From Thelephora terrestris (lineage: Eukaryota; Basidiomycota; Agaricomycetes; Thelephorales; Thelephoraceae): a DNA stretch of 64,000 nt. Numbering within the stretch: the first letter of the stretch is position 1; every line of letters begins with the position of its first letter. The position numbers were made by a program, and so were the translations under genes. The stretch spans positions 186,001 through 250,000 of the forward strand of contig WIUZ02000015.1 of NCBI GenBank assembly GCA_015956445.1. The letters are read 5' to 3'. The notes under the pieces were generated by a model. That model was not told the origin of the DNA and did no database searches. It saw only the letters and a program-made list of their open reading frames with translations. This document shows positions 36,524 to 46,930 of this stretch, in pieces.

Positions 36524-37492
36524 CTACTTTGGCGTCGACTTAGACGTCTCCATAGCTTTATTGGCGGATCGCAGGGCCGAGTTAGAAGCCTTGGACTTGA
36601 CGGCAACCTTGACCTTCAGCCTAACGTCGATCGGGACCATGGGTGAATTATTGGACAACCCCAAGCCTTCTCTCGGCACAGGCACCCATTGCCACTCCTT
36701 GTGATCCAAATACCACCTGGGCGAGTCGAAAGACGCGCTGGAAGACTTTGACCGGGACGTGTCGGCATAAGCGCCGCCATCCACGTCCAACAGCAAACCC
36801 TCCCTGTGGAGGAGTTTTCCGAACGCATATATCTTGTTCTTGATGAACCCTAACCGCTTCACGCCCTCCATGTTGTAGTTTGACACGAGCGCGATGATGA
36901 TGGGTGCCTTTTGATTACACGTGGATTGGATATACGGGACGATGTCGACTCCGTCTGAGCCATCAGATCCGTGACTCGGCGGTGACGATCCTCGGTACGG
37001 ATCATGAAAAGATGATAGACCCGAACGTTGAGCGAGGTAGGATAGGGCGGAAGCGACGGTGGACCGATAATCGAACACTTGGTGGTCGTCGATGTCATAC
37101 GCCGTTCGATCGAAACCCTCGATAGCGCACCATCGCAAGAGCTCGTCTTCGTTGATCGCCCACCCTGCGTGGAGGACCGGGGGAAGGAAAGTGTAAGCGG
37201 CCGAGGAGTAGTATATGGCGGACGGAGATCGCGAGTCGCAAGGGAGTAGGCGGGATTCGAGGCACTTCAGAGGCTCTGCGTTTGAGGCTGCGACCCACGG
37301 CTGGGAGAATTCGGTCAGATGAGAAATAGAGGATGAAAAGGCGAGAGAACCTACATTTGGAACGGACTGAGGAGCGTAGGGAAAGACGTGGGTGCCGGTG
37401 CTCCGTTTCTTCGAGTACGTCGATCGCCTATGGCGATTCGAATGTGAGGAGGAAGAAGTTGAAGACAAAGTCTCAGATGAGCTACGGTCCAT
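36524..37492 (-). CDS. Unrecognised protein, 322 residues
   Basis: Single open frame starting MDRSSSETLSSTSSSSHSNR at 37492. The first 35 residues are Ser- and basic-rich and look disordered. A folded middle follows (PSAIYYSSAAYTFLPPVLHA; INEDELLRWCAIEGFD; DIVPYIQSTC; IIIALVSNYNMEGVKRLGFI), with mixed alpha/beta character. A second disordered stretch rich in Ser precedes WYLDHKEWQWVPVP and a Lys-rich end. No known domain recognised. The 5' leader on the minus strand (37,500-37,560) is C/T-rich, as in well-expressed fungal promoters. Single copy in the window and intact, so probably a conserved lineage gene rather than part of the kinase cluster. Confidence 0.75.
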   Translation of the reverse strand: MDRSSSETLSSTSSSSHSNRHRRSTYSKKRSTGTHVFPYAPQSVPNVGSLAFSSSISHLTEFSQPWVAASNAEPLKCLESRLLPCDSRSPSAIYYSSAAYTFLPPVLHAGWAINEDELLRWCAIEGFDRTAYDIDDHQVFDYRSTVASALSYLAQRSGLSSFHDPYRGSSPPSHGSDGSDGVDIVPYIQSTCNQKAPIIIALVSNYNMEGVKRLGFIKNKIYAFGKLLHREGLLLDVDGGAYADTSRSKSSSASFDSPRWYLDHKEWQWVPVPREGLGLSNNSPMVPIDVRLKVKVAVKSKASNSALRSANKAMETSKSTPK

Positions 37493-39505
37493 ACTCAGAG
37501 GAGGAGGGTGACAGGGAGAGAGGGGGAGGTAGGAAGAGGGAGAAGCGTGTCTTGTTACTTATCACACCTCTCCAGCTCGCGAAGGGTGGGACATCGCTTA
37601 GCAGAAGAATGACCGCACGTGCAGGTCGACATTTCTCAACAGAAGGTCGTCCTCAGTTCAGTCTATCCCCAAAACGGTAAATCTATCCTCCTGCCACCAC
37701 TGCTTCTTTCGCTTCAAAAATTTCAAAGTGTATTTGTCTATTGGGCGCGCGAAGGGGGAGACGAGTAAGGTCGTGACTATAAGATATTTGAATCGGTTCG
37801 AGGAAACGTGGAGAGAAAGGGCGAGTCATTGAACGGTCTGGACCTACCGCGCATCGTGACGCGGTGGACGTTTAAACACGCGGCTCGGTGACAGGCAAGT
37901 CCCGCCTACAGCCTCCGTTCTGAAATGCCAAACGAACATCACTGAGCTAAAATTCCATGTCAAACGTTCGAAAAAACATTCGCCAGTCCGGAAGAAAGGT
38001 TCCAGAGGTGAGCTTGCGTTTCCCGCTCTGCAAGGGTCGGTGAGTAATATGGGCCCCACGAGCTGTTAATGAGAGAGGAGAAAAGGCGAGACCAGAGTCC
38101 AGATGAAATTATCGTGTCGTCCTAACAACCTCCGAAGTGTTCCACCTCCACTAATGACGTTAACCCCAAACCACGCCCATCGGTCCCCTCCCGAACACCA
38201 GGAGCTAACTCTGATATCAGAGCCTTCTTGTAGGATAGCGTCCGTCTCATACAATGCACGCCATATGCTCAGCTTAGATGCATCCCATGATAACGCCCTA
38301 CAGCGAGCGATTTGCTTCCCGCTGGCCAAGCGGGCTTTGCCGAGCTAGCCGGAGATATCACCGGCGGTCCCACTGGACACTGGCTGACGCTGGTAATGGA
38401 AGTTTCACCTATCTTACGTGGAAGAGTCAGGATGAATTACGAATGCCCAGGGGCAAAATGATCTCAACTTTGTTGAGCCCTCCCGAATCTGAATGGGATC
38501 AGAGAGACGAGTCCATGAGAAAATCAATTTCGTGTCTCAGCTTCATGAAGTCAGTGTTCAAAGGAGTTGCGAGGTACATCGCGGAGAATAGAAAACCGGG
38601 GTCAGAAACGACCAATGCCTGTACGGCATCGAGCGATTGAGACTCGAGGGATTGGGAACAGGGCTGTTAATTTCCTGGTCCTTGTGGGGTATGAGAACGG
38701 AACCACCGATTGCAACGGTTTCCACAGAACAACTTGTGCGACAAGGGGCAACGGTTTGGCAGATACGCGCGCAAACAGGCCACGAGAGTGCTTACTCTAT
38801 GGTACGGATGCGGGAGAACGCGCCATCCTGACGCTTGAGAACGCTTGCCTTAGTGCGAAAAGCGGATGCTTTGGTGCTTCCTTCAGATCAGCCATCACGA
38901 TGATGGTCAGAAATAAGAGAACAACGTGGATAACTTGGATAGCTCCGACGGAGGTGATGAGGAACCGTGAAGCTTGAAGTTGAAGAGTGGTGAGACCCAA
39001 GGACAGGTGGCGAATAACGCTGCACGTGACGCACCCTCCCCTTTGCGGGCCGGTGCGCCAGGGTTCCAACTGAGACGTGGTAGAAAAGTTCAAGCTGCAA
39101 GGCAAAGACGCCACAAGAATGTTTCCAGCCACTCTCACTCGCACCTGCAGTGACATCAAGAGAAGCCGGTGTCAGAGGTGGAGATTCAATTGAAGGCGAG
39201 TTTCCCGAATTGCCGCTGAACCGGAACGACGAGCGGCGGCAGTTGTAGTATCGTTGCTTCGGATGAGAAATATAACTATAGGGTGAGATTCGGGGCAAAG
39301 CTGGAGTGACTTGCTTACTGCACGTTTCGAAATACATACAGCAATTTGCATCACAAAAATGATCAGATTCTCAAACCGGATTCTCAGACCCCTAGCATCG
39401 TGTGAACTCGGGAAACGACATCGATTCAAGTTTCGACTCCAGAGTCGATGCCCGCTCGTTTCCCAAGTCGTTTCCCGCTCAGGGGGTTGTGCAAAAAACA
39501 GGTGT
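37493..39505. other. 2-kb stretch without a supported gene
   Basis: The longest candidate is a minus-strand frame near 39,160-38,800 with a hydrophobic segment (FLITSVGAIQVIHVVLLFLT) that could be a fragment of a membrane protein. No start, intron or paralogue supports it. Confidence 0.35.
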
Positions 39506-39527
39506 AAATTAAATTAAATTAAATTCC
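39506..39527. repeat. TAAAT microsatellite
   Basis: Four consecutive copies of a five-base AAATT unit, just upstream of the small frame at 39,580. Confidence 0.7.
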
Positions 39528-39579
39528 CTCTATACGACGCTATTCCCTCTGCCCATCGCCCACCTCCCACACGAACACA

Positions 39580-40376
39580 ATGAGCTCCGAGGAGGTCAAA
39601 CCCTCAACTGCAAAGTCTCAGACGGGCACGGCGTCGACGAAGGCAAAGAAAACAGCCAGCAGTGACCAACCGAAGGTCACTGTGAAGAAAGTGTCTCCTT
39701 CGTAACATGACGCTCATGGAAACACCAACTTATTGTACCAGGTGGACCGAGGACCTCGTATTCAAGTTGGGTTTGGAAGGTCGTCGCGAAGGGTTTTTTC
39801 GGAGCTTGTGTGTGTGCGCACGGAGGCGTCGTCCCCCTACATATCGTGCCCTTTACGAATCGCGTCCTCCTCGCTTCTGAATTCGAGGCTGGATTCCAGA
39901 CTTTGCGCACGTGCTTCCGGCAAACGAGGAAATGGAGAGAGGTAAGGCGAAGTATATTTTCGAGAAAAATGCGAGGTTGCTTAGGAAGGCCGAGCAATGA
40001 AAGAAGAGAAAAGAGAAAGGAAAGAGAGGAGGGCGAAGGCGGAGACTGGACTCGCGCGAGTATGTGGTTGTGCGCTCGGAAGAGGGACACGAGCCGCATC
40101 ACTTCCGCGCGGCAAAGACATAAGTCTCTTGCTTCGATCATACTTCTCTTCGCCGAGACTGGCAACATTGAGTCTCGAGCGACTTATTACCAGTCTACCA
40201 CCCAACCATGGACTCGAGAGTGGGAAAGACGCACCGTGGGTTACATGGTTTCAAGTAGCGATGGCTCACTAAGGCATCCTGTCCTTCCAGTTGAAGAACT
40301 CCTGGAACAGACGATCGAACATTGCCAAAAACTATCCGTCGCTAAGGTCGATTTGTTCCACCACCTGTCCCCTTGA
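39580..40376 (+). CDS. Possible multi-exon gene, Lys-rich N-terminus
   Basis: A short frame, 39580-39705, encodes 41 residues beginning MSSEEVKPSTAKSQTGTAST, rich in Lys, Ser and Thr like a nuclear-protein tail. A second open block near 39,742-39,800 in another frame reads WTEDLVFKLGLEGRREGFFR, which resembles a small helical DNA-binding segment. A third ends at 40376 (VEELLEQTIEHCQKLSVAKV). I could not find donors and acceptors with agreeing phases, so this may be one gene, several fragments or none. It ends 46 bases before the transposon target duplication, so the insertion removed whatever lay downstream from its neighbourhood. Confidence 0.3.
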
Positions 40377-40422
40377 TGCTGATATTCAGCCCGCATCCCC
40401 CAAATAGAAGGGAGCGCTGGAG

Positions 40423-40429
40423 CTTGAGG
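40423..40429. repeat. Target-site duplication, left
   Basis: CTTGAGG directly before the left terminal repeat; identical to 46855-46861. An 8-bp reading (GCTTGAGG) is possible if the right end is shifted by one base. Confidence 0.8.
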
Positions 40430-40463
40430 CCCGGACAGAATTTGATCCAGCAGGAGCTAGCGG
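40430..40463 (+). repeat. Left terminal inverted repeat
   Basis: 34 bases identical to the reverse complement of 46821-46854; a looser match (CGGAGCGA) continues inside. Confidence 0.9.
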
Positions 40464-40512
40464 AAGTGACACGGAGCGAGCCGGATCTATCTCACGTGAG
40501 AAGGTCTAGGCC

Positions 40513-40540
40513 GCGCGATCCGGCTCAAGCCAGATCGCGC
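40513..40540. repeat. Subterminal hairpin of the transposon
   Basis: GCGCGATC and GATCGCGC pair around GGCT-CA-AGCC, giving a 12-bp stem with one mismatch. Subterminal motifs are typical binding sites for accessory proteins in CACTA-like elements; the role here is inferred. Confidence 0.6.
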
Positions 40541-40698
40541 GTCCTTAATGAGTCCGCGTCAAGTTCAACATAGATTAACAGAGTAGATAGCATGTACCTT
40601 CGTTGTCGTAGCTCGTATGAATCAATGTGAAATTTTTTTAAGTTATTTTCTTTCAAGTCCTCCGACGACCTTACGCGTAATCCGGCCTGTTCCCCCGA

Positions 40699-43600
40699 AT
40701 GGATCCTCCCAAATCCGTCCCCCTTCGGGTCACTTGTATGTGTGCAAAGTGCACGCAATATTTACCTGGAGGAAAGGACGTCTCGGAAAGGACGTGGTTT
40801 CGGCATAACCCTGGTGGAAAAAAATCCAAATACGCTCCCCTCACGGCCGAACAGACCCTAGCATTTGATAGGATAGCCGCAATCCAGGACTCTCTCCCTC
40901 GTCCTAGAAGCAATGCACGGAAGCGACGTCGTCCGGAAGTCGAAGAAGTCGAAGTTACCCCGCATCCAGCTAAGCGAGCCGCGGGGTCGGGCTCGGTAAG
41001 CACGCCCACACTGCATATATGCGCCTCAAAAGTACGATACTCATAAAACAATTCATGTAGGGTACTCAGAATCTTATAGAAGTTGTTCCTGAGCGTGAAA
41101 CGTCCCCAGAAACAGGCCCAGTTTCTCCTCTACCTGAGCCCGAGCCCGAGAGTCTCCCTCCCCCTCCGATCTCAAGCCGCCTTATCGAAGATACTGGCCA
41201 AGATCCTCCTCCACCCTCCCCTCCACTCGAAGAATCCCATGACAGAGTCCTGGATCCTCCTCCTTCTGGCTTGGATACAGGTCCCAACCCCCCACAGGAT
41301 GGCGAATCCGGCGAATCTCCTCCCAGTGATGACGAAGATGACTCTCACATCACGCTGGATAGCATGAAAGAGAACTTCGCGTTCCTCCAGATGGTACGGG
41401 AGGCAACTCTAGAGGCTCAGTTCACTCCGGCTGAGCTCTATTCCCTCCGGAATCCTCAAGAGTCTAAGTTCTCCCCTTCTGACGACAGAGATCTCCTGCT
41501 ATCTATCAAGTTCTTTATGTCAACCCTGGACCACCTCACATCACAAAAGGCGTACACCGAGGCCCGTGAAGACATACTAGAGCGTTATCCTGATTCTGAG
41601 ATGCTCTCTTACGACCGGGTTAAGCGACTAGTATCTAATCTATCTGGGGTCCTTACTTGGAAACATGACATGTGTGTCGACTCCTGCACCGCATTCACGG
41701 GTCCATTCGCTCCTCTGGAAAACTGTCCTCGATGTGGTAAGCCGCGTTACGACCAAGAAAAACTCAAGACGTCCGGCGGAAAAGATAAGGTACCCCTCAA
41801 ATCCTGCACAACGATACCCCTCGGCCCACAGCTCCAGGCTTGCTGGAAAAATCCTGAGACGGCCGAAAAAATGACCTATCGGCGGAAAAAAACTCAGGAT
41901 CTACTGGAGAAGCTTGCCCGTGGTGAAGAATTCGACTATGACGATATATTCTGTGGCGAGGATTATCTCAAGGCAGCTCAGGAAGGTATTATCGACGAGC
42001 ACGATATGGTCGTCACGCTTTCTCTGGACGGCGCACAATTATTTCGCAACAAAAAATCAGACTGCTGGATCTACATCTGGATCATTCTAGACCTCGCTCC
42101 CGACCACCGTTATAAAATACGGCATATTCTTCCGGGCGGTATCATCCCCGGCCCGAAAAACCCCAAGCACCTCGACTCTTTCCTCTTCCCGGGTCTGGCA
42201 CACGTCTCTGCCCTTCAGAAGGAAGGGTTGCGCATCTGGGACGGCCTCAATAATCTCACTTTCGACTCATTTATCTATGTTCTTCTTGTTCTCATGGACG
42301 CCGTTGCTGCTGCTGACGTGAGCGGCGCTGTTGGCCACCACGGAAAAAAGGGCTGCCGGGTGTTTTGTGGGCTCGCCGGACGCAACAAACCCGGCGGTCC
42401 TCATTATTACCCCGCCTTACTACGTCCTCTGGATTGCGATAACCCGGCCTCAGATCACGCAGATATCGATATCAACAAATTACCCGACGCGAACCCATCA
42501 AATTACAGAAGAGATCTCCGGAAAGTGATGGCTTCCTCGACAGAAGCCGATTATAGATCTAACCGACTTGAAACCGGGATCAGGAAGAAAAGTATCTTCG
42601 GTGGCCTCCCTCGAATTCTACCTTTGCCGACCTGCTTCCCTGGGGATCTTATGCACCAGCCTGTGATAAATCTGACTGGCCTAATGCTCGAGTTATGGTG
42701 CGAGAAGGGGAACTGCCGGAAAGGCGATGATTCTTCTGATGTCTGGGACTGGGCGGTTCTGAAGGGGGACGTCTGGAAGGCTCACGGCAAGGTCGTCGCA
42801 CTGTGTTCCACATACTTCCCTCGCTCTTTCGACCGCACTCCTCGGAATCCCGCCAAGAAACTCTCGAGCGGGTACAAAGCCTGGGAACTTCTCCTGTATT
42901 TCTACGGCCTAGGGCCGGGACTTTTCTACGCGATACTCCCGGAGAAATACTACAAGCACTATTGCAAATTAGTGGTCGGCATCCGGATCATGTACCAACG
43001 TGAGTTTACGGCGGAACAGCTCAAACTCGCCCACCAACTCCTTCTCGAGTGGGTGTTCGAGTTCGAGCTTCTGTATTACCGCCGGAAGACGGAACGTCTC
43101 CATTTCGTCCGACAGTGTGTCCACTCACTTGTACACCTCGCCCCCGAGGCCCTTCGTCTTGGACCACCTTCCCTTTCGGCTCAATGGACCATGGAACGGA
43201 TGATCGGAATATTCGGCTCCCTGATCAAACAGCCGTCGAATCCCTTCGCCAATCTTGCGGAACAGGTAAAAAAGGTTGCGGAGGTCAACGCCCTCGTCTC
43301 TATGTGGCCATCCCTCGAGCGAGTGAAGAAGGATCCGAGGGGTGCTCTTGATCTCGGCTCGGGATACATTCTACTTGGGCCCAAAGACACTCGACCCCAT
43401 CCTCTTTCTGCGGCCGAAAAAAAATCAATCAATGTTTTTTTCCCTAATCTAAGCTCTACCTCAAGAGAGACTATCTACCGATGGGCCAGACTCCAAATTC
43501 CTAACGGACAAATCGCCCGTTCTTTCTGGAAGGAGGCTATCCGTACCACGAACGGCGCTCGGACTGATCGCAACGTTAAGGTACGCGATTTGATTCTTAC

Positions 43601-43968
43601 GTCTAACTCTAATTTTACGGCTAACATTGATCTAGATCTCATACCAAGGAGCCCTTCGCCTCGCGGAAGTCCAGTTCTACTTCCAAGTCGCTTCCGAGGG
43701 AGTCAACGAAACCCTCGCCCTCTGTTCACTATATTCCCCAATCGAGGAGAATATCAGAATTTATTCAAACAACGCCCTTAATGTATGTACTTATAACGGA
43801 CGGTCCGAGCTAGTCGTGGTTCGCGTAAATACTTTTCTTTCGGTCGTAGCTATGATACCATTTGGTGAGCAGGGCGAAGGGACTCAAGATTTTTTTTTGG
43901 TAGAAAAATTTGCATTAGGCGTAGTAGACACGGGTACGTCGGATACTTTGGATGATGTAGACGCGTGA
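40699..43968 (+). CDS. Tnp2-type transposase
   Basis: Three exons with agreeing phase: 40699-40995, 41061-43580 and 43636-43968, total about 1049 residues. The N-terminus (MDPPKSVPLRVTCMCAKCTQ) holds a CxxC pair and a basic stretch (ARKRRR), then a Pro/Glu-rich spacer. A zinc-knuckle-like CVDSCTAF...CPRCGKPRY at about residues 300-325 precedes the catalytic core (VTLSLDGAQLFRNKKSDCWI; GDLMHQPVINLTGLMLELW; SLSAQWTMERMIGIFG). These features match the Tnp2/Transposase_21 family of CACTA elements. Acidic residues of the core are present, but I did not fix the full DDE set. Reading through the second intron would also stay open to 43781, so the splice at 43580 is chosen because exon 3 has a coherent hydrophobic C-terminal pattern. 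Confidence 0.85.
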
Positions 43969-44120
43969 TCCGAATATATTGATCGGAGTCGACGCACCTC
44001 GTTCCGCATAGATTAGATTAATGCAATCGCGCACACCTTCTTTCCTTGGGGTCCCCCATTAATTTCTCTCTTTCCTCTTTTACCCGACTCCTCTCTTCAC
44101 CACCACCACCTCTCCATAAA

Positions 44121-46442
44121 ATGTCCTCAAATCCCTTCGCCTTGTCTAGCGACTCAGACGGCTCAGACCCGTTCTCATTCGCGTCTCGGTCCCCCCTGGT
44201 TCAAAATCAGGATTTTCGTCGACCCCACGCGGATATGGGGTCGTCCTCACAGTCATACGACCCTGATAGGTTTTTTGGGCCTACTAGCACGCGTCCAGAG
44301 GGGTCGTTGGGAATGTACCCCGGTTCCTCTATGGTAAGTTCTCAAAAACTTCGAAAAATATCTGACTTGACCACGTCAAAAGCGGTCGGCTCCCTACGCC
44401 CACTTCCCCGAAACACAATCCTTTGATCCCTCCGCAACTTCCCGCGCGCAGAAGATTCACGAGGACTACAATCGGCTCAAGGTCGAAAACGAGCACTTGT
44501 TTTCACACGTGCAATCTATGAGGTATGTTTTTTCTTTCGTGAATATATGCGCCTATATGCGCGATAATTTAGCTGAATTACATATCTAATCTATCATACA
44601 GCAAGTTTTTTGCCCAGACAAACCAGCAACTCGCCGCAATCGCGAATGGGATCGCCGATCTCCCCTCCAGCATCGCCAAATCCCTCGCAGATGTCCTGCC
44701 GCCCACTCCGTCGTCCAAGCCTGCCCCCAAGGCCCGGGTTCCTCTCCTCCCCCAGCTCGAACGGTCAAAATACCCGGGCGTCGCTCACTGGACCCCAGGC
44801 GACTACAACGGCTTGCGCAAGGGCAAGCAGAAGAAGGAGGACGAGGACGACTTAGAAAACGACGATCTCTCGTCGTTTTCTGAGTCGTCCAAAGGGAAGA
44901 CATCTACTCTCTCCTGTTACATGGAGGACGAGTACGGCCAGGCGATCCCCGAGTCCCAGAGGAAGGCTGCTCGCCACACGGCGAAGCTCTTCTGGAACGG
45001 ACTCTTGAAGAGGAAGACAGAGTCTGGGGCTCCCCTGAAGCTCCCCTCCAGTGGGCAGAAGGTCGACCTCGACATCAGGGAAGAGTTCGTCTTCCTGATG
45101 GAGGACACTTATCCTTGGCTTCGCTATTGCGAAAACCACTGGAAGACGGATAAGTTATGGAGTAACCATTACCCCAATTGGTATAAAACTGTTACAGGTG
45201 AGGTTATTGACGTCGACATGGACGACGACGGCGCCCAGGAACCCCCCAAAAGGACTCTCAAACGTCGTGTGGTCCACAGCGACGCGAACGACCCCCAGAA
45301 GCGTCCCCGAGTGGAGGAGGACACCTCTAAGCCTCCTGTCTCTCGTCGTCCTCTCGTACTGCGAACCAAGGTATGTTCTTTTCATTCAATCCCATTGTAC
45401 ACATCACTAAAGGTATCTAGCCCAACATACTGTGCGAAGCTCCCGGTTATATGTACCTCAAGATCAGCCAACTAACCCTCCCCCTATAGTGCGGGTGTTC
45501 GTGTACTTGCGGGAATCATACCGACTCCTGTAGCTCAGGTGCGTATTTTCTGGGTGGTCTCAATGTATTATTTAATTTCCCACCTTCCCAGGTCAACCCG
45601 ACGACTTCGGAAGGCGAGAGCCCCGCCTCTGGTTCTGGTGTTCTGCCCTCCCTCCCTCCGGCTGCTGTCTCTGGAGAAACTATTCCTGTTGCCTCGACTT
45701 CTGGCTCCTCTTCTAGTGCTCCAAGCTCTCTTGACGTCTCTGTGGCTCCCTCTGTCTCTGCCTCCGCTACTATCCTGGAGCTCATCACCCCCTCGACTTC
45801 GACTCTGGGCGAAGCGGAACCTCAAGTCATTCCTCGTGCTCAAAATAATAATCTTGTTCCTCCTACTGGTGCTACAGAGTCTCTAGCTGCTTCCTCTACC
45901 ACTTTGATCCTTTCCTCGACTGCTCCTGCCCCCGCGTCCTCCGATCTTGTCGAGCCGCCTACGTCCGGAGAAACCTCGGCTATTGATCTTGGCGACCCAT
46001 CTGGATCTAGGAACGACGCCGCACCGACCCCAACAGTTCCCGAAACCCTGGCTCGCGGTAAACGATCCCGCAAAACGGCTCCCAAAAAGGACAAACAGCC
46101 CAAGGAGTTGACCGCGTCACAGTAAGTTTTTATTCGTTCGCTCTGCTCTACGGCTATGCTAACATACGATCTAGGCTACTGTGCTACGGAGAATGGAAGA
46201 AAACAAACACCAGTGCCCCCGAAAACGCCTTCGAAGAGTACTGGAAAACCGTTCCTGCTGCAACCAAGAGGGTAAGTCTCTTATCTCCTCCTCCCTTCAT
46301 CTTATCTCACTTCGTGATCCCGTCAGAAATACACAAACGAAGCCAAGAAGCTCGTACGTCACGGTTACGACGGCTTCTATTTACGTACTAACTTTTTCTT
46401 CTACAGGCCGCTTTGGCTTCTAAGGAGAATCCGTCTACCTGA
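44121..46442 (+). CDS. Second transposon gene (accessory protein)
   Basis: Starts MSSNPFALSSDSDGSDPFSF at 44121. About seven exons: to 44335, 44382-44522, 44602-45369, a short Cys-rich exon near 45,490-45,535 (CGCSCTCGNHTDSC), 45,592-46,122, 46,173-46,270 and the end exon to 46442, with one small exon near 46,325. The protein has a Ser/Asp-rich start, a helical segment (EDYNRLKVENEHLFSHVQSM), a folded core with DIREEFVFLMEDTYPWLRYC and HWKTDKLWSNHYPNWY, an acidic-basic linker (LKRRVV; KRPRVEE), a long Ser/Thr/Ala/Pro-rich tract and a basic end (RGKRSRKTAPKKDK). Second genes of CACTA-like elements often bind subterminal repeats; this one is not recognised beyond that context. Confidence 0.65.
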
Positions 46443-46820
46443 GATCTTGGAGGTGTGCTCGCGCGGGCCTGCGACCCACCAAAGAGGGCACCAATGTACC
46501 GGGACGGCTGTGGTGCGGGTGGGAATAAGCGAGGGGATGACCCCATTTTAAAAATAGATCAGTGTTGCTGTCCGTCGACTAGAATCGATACGAATAGATT
46601 TTTTGTTGCTCCCGCTCGATACGCATAGAACCGCAATTATATTAAGATCTATCGAAATCTACCCTGCGCTACGGTCGGACGTCGAGTTACCAATCCAGGC
46701 TCCCTCTCGCTCCTTGTCGATCTGCATGGGGCGTGTGCGACTTTCCTGCCATTTGTACAACCCGCATCAACCCGCATCAACCCGGATCGACCCTGGTCTA
46801 AGGATCGCTCCGGTTTGAAC

Positions 46821-46854
46821 CCGCTAGCTCCTGCTGGATCAAATTCTGTCCGGG
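46821..46854 (-). repeat. Right terminal inverted repeat
   Basis: Reverse complement of the left repeat, 34 of 34 bases. Confidence 0.9.
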
Positions 46855-46861
46855 CTTGAGG
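46855..46861. repeat. Target-site duplication, right
   Basis: CTTGAGG, identical to 40423-40429. Confidence 0.8.
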
Positions 46862-46930
46862 GACTGTGCACAACATTTCACGATCGCATCCGGACCCGCG
46901 ATCGTGCCTTCACTCCGAGACAGTCAACCG

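Larger units (their letters stand above)
40430..46854 (+). mobile_element. Complete Tnp2/CACTA-like DNA transposon, 6425 bp
   Basis: Perfect 34-bp terminal inverted repeats at 40430-40463 and 46821-46854 start CCCGGACAGAATTTGATCCA. The 7-bp direct repeat CTTGAGG flanks both sides (40423-40429 and 46855-46861). Inside lie a Tnp2-type transposase gene and a second multi-exon gene in the same orientation. Subterminal features are a hairpin at 40,513-40,540 and ATCAACCCGC repeats near 46,758-46,790. Perfect ends, perfect flanking repeat and open genes indicate a young, possibly active insertion. The termini do not read CACTA, and the flanking repeat is longer than the 2-4 bp usual for CMC elements, so superfamily assignment rests on the transposase. 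Confidence 0.9.

Noticed and set aside
38797-39337. Possible membrane-protein gene with one hydrophobic segment
   Set aside because: Only one helix, overlapping competing frames, no start or intron signals and no paralogue in the window.
39580-39705. A possible histone H1 start (Lys/Ser/Thr-rich 41-codon frame)
   Set aside because: No globular H1 domain follows in any frame; composition alone is not enough.
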